The notes below the pieces were generated by a model, which saw only the letters and a list, made by a program, of their open reading frames with translations, made no database searches and was not told the origin of the DNA. A DNA stretch of 17,492 nucleotides, taken from assembly GCA_903861445.1 (NCBI GenBank), contig CAIOUK010000297.1, positions 1 through 17,492 on the forward strand, given 5' to 3'. Each line of letters starts with the position of its first letter. Position 1 is the first letter of the stretch. Positions 15,649-17,492 of the stretch are shown here, piece after piece. The position numbers were made by a program, and so were the translations under genes. Source of the DNA: an uncultured Verrucomicrobia subdivision 3 bacterium. Its GTDB lineage: Bacteria; Verrucomicrobiota; Verrucomicrobiia; Limisphaerales; UBA11358.

Positions 15649-15677
15649 GAAATTACGAAATTTGAATTTCGAATTTC
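15649..15677. repeat. AT-rich imperfect hairpin between moxR and the DUF58 gene
   Basis: Bases 15649-15662 pair with 15665-15677, apart from one bulged A at 15655, and only 2 nt separate the arms. The element is built from heptads of the GAATTTC/GAAATTT kind. It fills the whole gap between the two genes and covers two bases of the moxR stop codon. No T-run follows in the direction of transcription, so it does not look like an intrinsic terminator. Confidence 0.75.
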
Positions 15678-16986
15678 AATATTGCGGCTCCTTCACCGTC
15701 TCCAGAATTTTTTTCACGATCTGATCCGTCGTGACGCTTTCGCTGGCGGCGGTGAAGTTCGGGAAAATGCGGTGGCGCAGCACGGGCAGTGCGTGTTCGC
15801 GCACGTCGGCGCAGGAAACGCTGAAACGGCCTTGCAGCAAAACGTGCGCTTTCGCGGCGAGCAAAAGATATTGGCCGGCGCGCGTGCCGGCGCCCCAGCG
15901 CACCCAGCGGTTCACGAAATCAGGCGAGCTGTCGAGGTTCGGACGCGTCGCACGAATGAGATTCATCGCGTAGAGCGCGACGTGTTCGCTCACGGGCACC
16001 TGCCGGACGAGTTGCTGGAGCTTGAGCACGTCGGCGGAATTGAGTGCGCTGGTGATGCTCGTCTGCAAATCGCGCGTGGTGTTCAAAATCACCTGCTGTT
16101 CTTCCGCCGCGCTCGGATAGCCAAGGTGGATGCAAAACATGAAACGATCCAACTGCGCCTCGGGCAGCGGATAAGTGCCTTCCTGCTCAATCGGATTTTG
16201 CGTGGCGAGCACCATGAACGGATTCGGCAGCTCGTAGCTCGTGCCGGAAATCGTCACGCGCTGTTCCTGCATCGCCTCGAGCAACGCGGCTTGCGTCTTC
16301 GGCGGCGTGCGGTTGATTTCGTCAGCGAGCAACAGGTTGGTAAAAATCGGCCCGCGATGAAAACGGAACACGCGTTTGCCGGTGCTCGGATCCTCTTCAA
16401 GAATATCCGTGCCGGTGATGTCCGACGGCATAAGGTCGGGCGTGAACTGGATGCGGTTGGAGCCGAGGTCAACCGCGCTGCCAAGCGTTCGCACCATGAG
16501 TGTCTTGGCCAGTCCCGGCACGCCGATGAGCAGACAATGGCCGCGCGCGAACAGTGCGACGAGCATCTGGTTTACAACCTCGCGCTGGCCGATGACGACC
16601 TTGCCGATTTCAGCGAGAACTTTTTCATGCGCGGCTTTGAACCCGACAATGGCGGCCAACGAATCATCTTTGGGCGCGCCAGCGGGCGGCGCTTCAACCG
16701 CTTCTGCCTTTGCGGAAAAAACAAATTCCACGTCGCCGAGCGCAAACACCGTGCCGTCGGCCAGAGCAAATGAATTCACTTTTTTCCCATCCACCAAAAT
16801 GCCGTTGCGGCTGCCGGTGTCGGTGATTTGAAAACCGGCACCGTTGCGGGCAATGACAGCGTGATGCGACGATATGGAATCGCACGGCACGCACAGGTCA
16901 TTGTCCTCCGCGCGGCCAATGCGGGCGCGGTCGGCCAGCGGGAAACGGTGCGACTGTTTCTGGAATTGGTAAGTGAGGGCGGGCAT
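15676..16986 (-). CDS. FHA-MoxR fusion: AAA+ ATPase with N-terminal phosphothreonine-binding domain
   Basis: This 436-aa protein joins an FHA domain to a complete MoxR-type AAA+ ATPase. The FHA part (about 1-92) keeps the phosphopeptide-binding residues: G24-R25, S40-H41 in SISSHHA, and SRNG (59-62). A short Ala/Pro linker (about 93-107) follows. The ATPase has Walker A GVPGLAKT (155-162), Walker B LLLADEINR (218-226), sensor 1 ATQNP (261-265) and a sensor-2 arginine in GAGTRA (R369), so ATP hydrolysis should be intact. MoxR ATPases act as chaperones that insert metals or remodel VWA-domain partners, and DUF58 and two VWA genes follow directly. The FHA domain suggests control by a Ser/Thr kinase. 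Typical MoxR proteins of about 320-340 aa lack it. The ATG at 16986 starts the FHA domain without spare sequence. The gene lies 73 nt after the DUF4159 gene; no Shine-Dalgarno is seen. Confidence 0.95.
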   Translation of the reverse strand: MPALTYQFQKQSHRFPLADRARIGRAEDNDLCVPCDSISSHHAVIARNGAGFQITDTGSRNGILVDGKKVNSFALADGTVFALGDVEFVFSAKAEAVEAPPAGAPKDDSLAAIVGFKAAHEKVLAEIGKVVIGQREVVNQMLVALFARGHCLLIGVPGLAKTLMVRTLGSAVDLGSNRIQFTPDLMPSDITGTDILEEDPSTGKRVFRFHRGPIFTNLLLADEINRTPPKTQAALLEAMQEQRVTISGTSYELPNPFMVLATQNPIEQEGTYPLPEAQLDRFMFCIHLGYPSAAEEQQVILNTTRDLQTSITSALNSADVLKLQQLVRQVPVSEHVALYAMNLIRATRPNLDSSPDFVNRWVRWGAGTRAGQYLLLAAKAHVLLQGRFSVSCADVREHALPVLRHRIFPNFTAASESVTTDQIVKKILETVKEPQY

Positions 16987-16991
16987 AATTT

Positions 16992-17016
16992 GAATTAAGA
17001 ATGAAGAAGGTAGAAT
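16992..17016. repeat. Imperfect heptad repeat upstream of the FHA-moxR start
   Basis: Successive heptads on the + strand are GAATTAA (16992-16998), GAATGAA (16999-17005), GAAGGTA (17006-17012) and the start of GAATGCG (from 17013). They lie just before the moxR start codon on the minus strand, where the message would read as pyrimidine-rich. The 73-nt gap between the DUF4159 gene and moxR holds nothing else recognisable. Confidence 0.6.
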
Positions 17017-17059
17017 GCGGAAGCGAGTCCGTTTTGCCGGAGTTCACTTCATCATTTGT

Positions 17060-17492
17060 TCAGTGCGTCATGGCATACATCACGATGTTGATGCCGAGTT
17101 TCAGCGCGGAATCCGGCGCGTAGGCCTTGGCGAGCGGATGCTCCATGCCCTGCCAGCCGGCTTCCAGATCGAACGGGCTGTAAATCACCTTCACGTCGCC
17201 GTGCAGCGAGATGCCTTCGAGCCGTGGCGCGGTGAGGTCGGGCTTTTGCGCGCGGGCGGCGGCAGTGTATTCGGCGTCGCTGATTTTGAAAACGGAAGCG
17301 AATAGCGGACTCGACGCCGGCAACGGCGCGAATTCACTTTCCGGCAAAACTTTTTTCAGCTCACGCCGCACCGCCACGTCAAACGTGTGCAGGCCGAGGC
17401 TGTTGTTGATGAGCAACGTGCCGCCAGCATCCAGAAAACGCCGCAGCGCCGCCACTGCACCGGCATCCCAATGAAAATCATCCAGCCCGGTC
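17060..17492 (-). CDS. DUF4159 domain protein, C-terminal part (5' end outside window)
   Basis: The frame is open to the window edge, so only the last 143-144 residues are visible. They match the DUF4159 C-terminal half: TGLDDFHWDAGAVAALRRFL leading into DAGGTLLINNS, then RRELKKVLPE, GISLHGDVKVIYSPFDLEAGW, and the final LKLGINIVMYAMTH. The family is common beside moxR, DUF58 and VWA genes in planctomycetes and verrucomicrobia. Full-length members usually have a signal peptide, though this one cannot be checked. The fold resembles class I glutamine amidotransferases without their catalytic cysteine. A GTG at 17455 is an internal valine codon and not the true start, because the conserved domain continues upstream of it. 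It is the first visible gene of the operon, 73 nt before FHA-moxR. The domain call is confident and the function is unknown. Confidence 0.88.
   Translation of the reverse strand, partial: TGLDDFHWDAGAVAALRRFLDAGGTLLINNSLGLHTFDVAVRRELKKVLPESEFAPLPASSPLFASVFKISDAEYTAAARAQKPDLTAPRLEGISLHGDVKVIYSPFDLEAGWQGMEHPLAKAYAPDSALKLGINIVMYAMTH

Larger units (their letters stand above)
5506..17492 (-). other. Probable eight-gene MoxR/VWA envelope operon
   Basis: Eight genes run in one direction with junctions of 73 nt, 27 nt, ATGA overlap, 17-nt overlap (with the preferred start), 2-nt gap, ATGA overlap and ATGA overlap. No terminator or promoter is visible between them. The promoter and possibly more genes lie beyond the right edge. 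The operon ends convergently with the GH106-like gene, only 21 nt away, and no clear terminator hairpin lies between the two stops. Confidence 0.8.

Noticed and set aside
14785..16773. 662-codon open frame on the + strand opposite the DUF58 and MoxR genes
   Set aside because: It runs antisense to two genes with intact family motifs, crosses their junction, and its translation has no recognisable domain. Long antisense frames are expected in GC-rich coding DNA.
17060..17455. Complete short gene starting at the GTG at 17455
   Set aside because: The conserved DUF4159 sequence continues in frame to the window edge, so this is the end of a longer gene.

Overview
The window reads as a GC-rich bacterial chromosome segment with dense genes and short, noticeably AT-rich junctions. 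Three things point to the Planctomycetes-Verrucomicrobia group, most likely a verrucomicrobium: a large MoxR/DUF58/BatA/DUF4159 cluster of the kind common there, a secreted GH106-like glycosidase, and AT-rich heptamer repeats at gene boundaries. Most start codons lack a Shine-Dalgarno sequence. The taxonomic call is inference, because there is no rRNA gene to check it.

Left part (48-2220, + strand): three RNA and translation genes. They encode a small RRM protein with a Gly/Arg tail, translation initiation factor IF-1, and a RhlE-type DEAD-box helicase with a disordered RNA-binding tail. A strong intrinsic terminator lies between the RRM gene and infA. The set resembles a cold-adaptation or RNA-remodelling group.

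Middle (2417-5484, + strand): a complete tRNA-Val(CAC) with encoded CCA, followed 35 nt later by a secreted GH106-like (alpha-L-rhamnosidase family) glycoside hydrolase of 985 aa. No terminator is visible between them.

Right part (17492 down to 5506, - strand): one long, tightly packed operon of eight genes. In transcription order it encodes a DUF4159 protein (5' end outside the window), an FHA-MoxR AAA+ ATPase fusion, a DUF58 protein with an intact MIDAS motif, a BatA-like VWA membrane protein, a second VWA membrane protein with a degenerate GATase1-like domain, a secreted protein of unknown family, a 1088-aa DUF4175-like membrane protein, and a small secreted CBM4/9-like beta-sandwich protein. 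Three junctions are ATGA overlaps, one is a 17-nt overlap and one is a 2-nt gap. MoxR ATPases generally act as chaperone-like partners of VWA proteins. The operon therefore suggests a phosphothreonine-sensing ATPase acting on several membrane-anchored VWA proteins and on periplasmic or envelope partners. Its function is not known to me and it is the best candidate here for an undescribed system. Short AT-rich heptad repeats or hairpins sit at three of its gene boundaries.

No mobile element, CRISPR array or rRNA was seen, and no gene-free stretch exceeds 300 bases.
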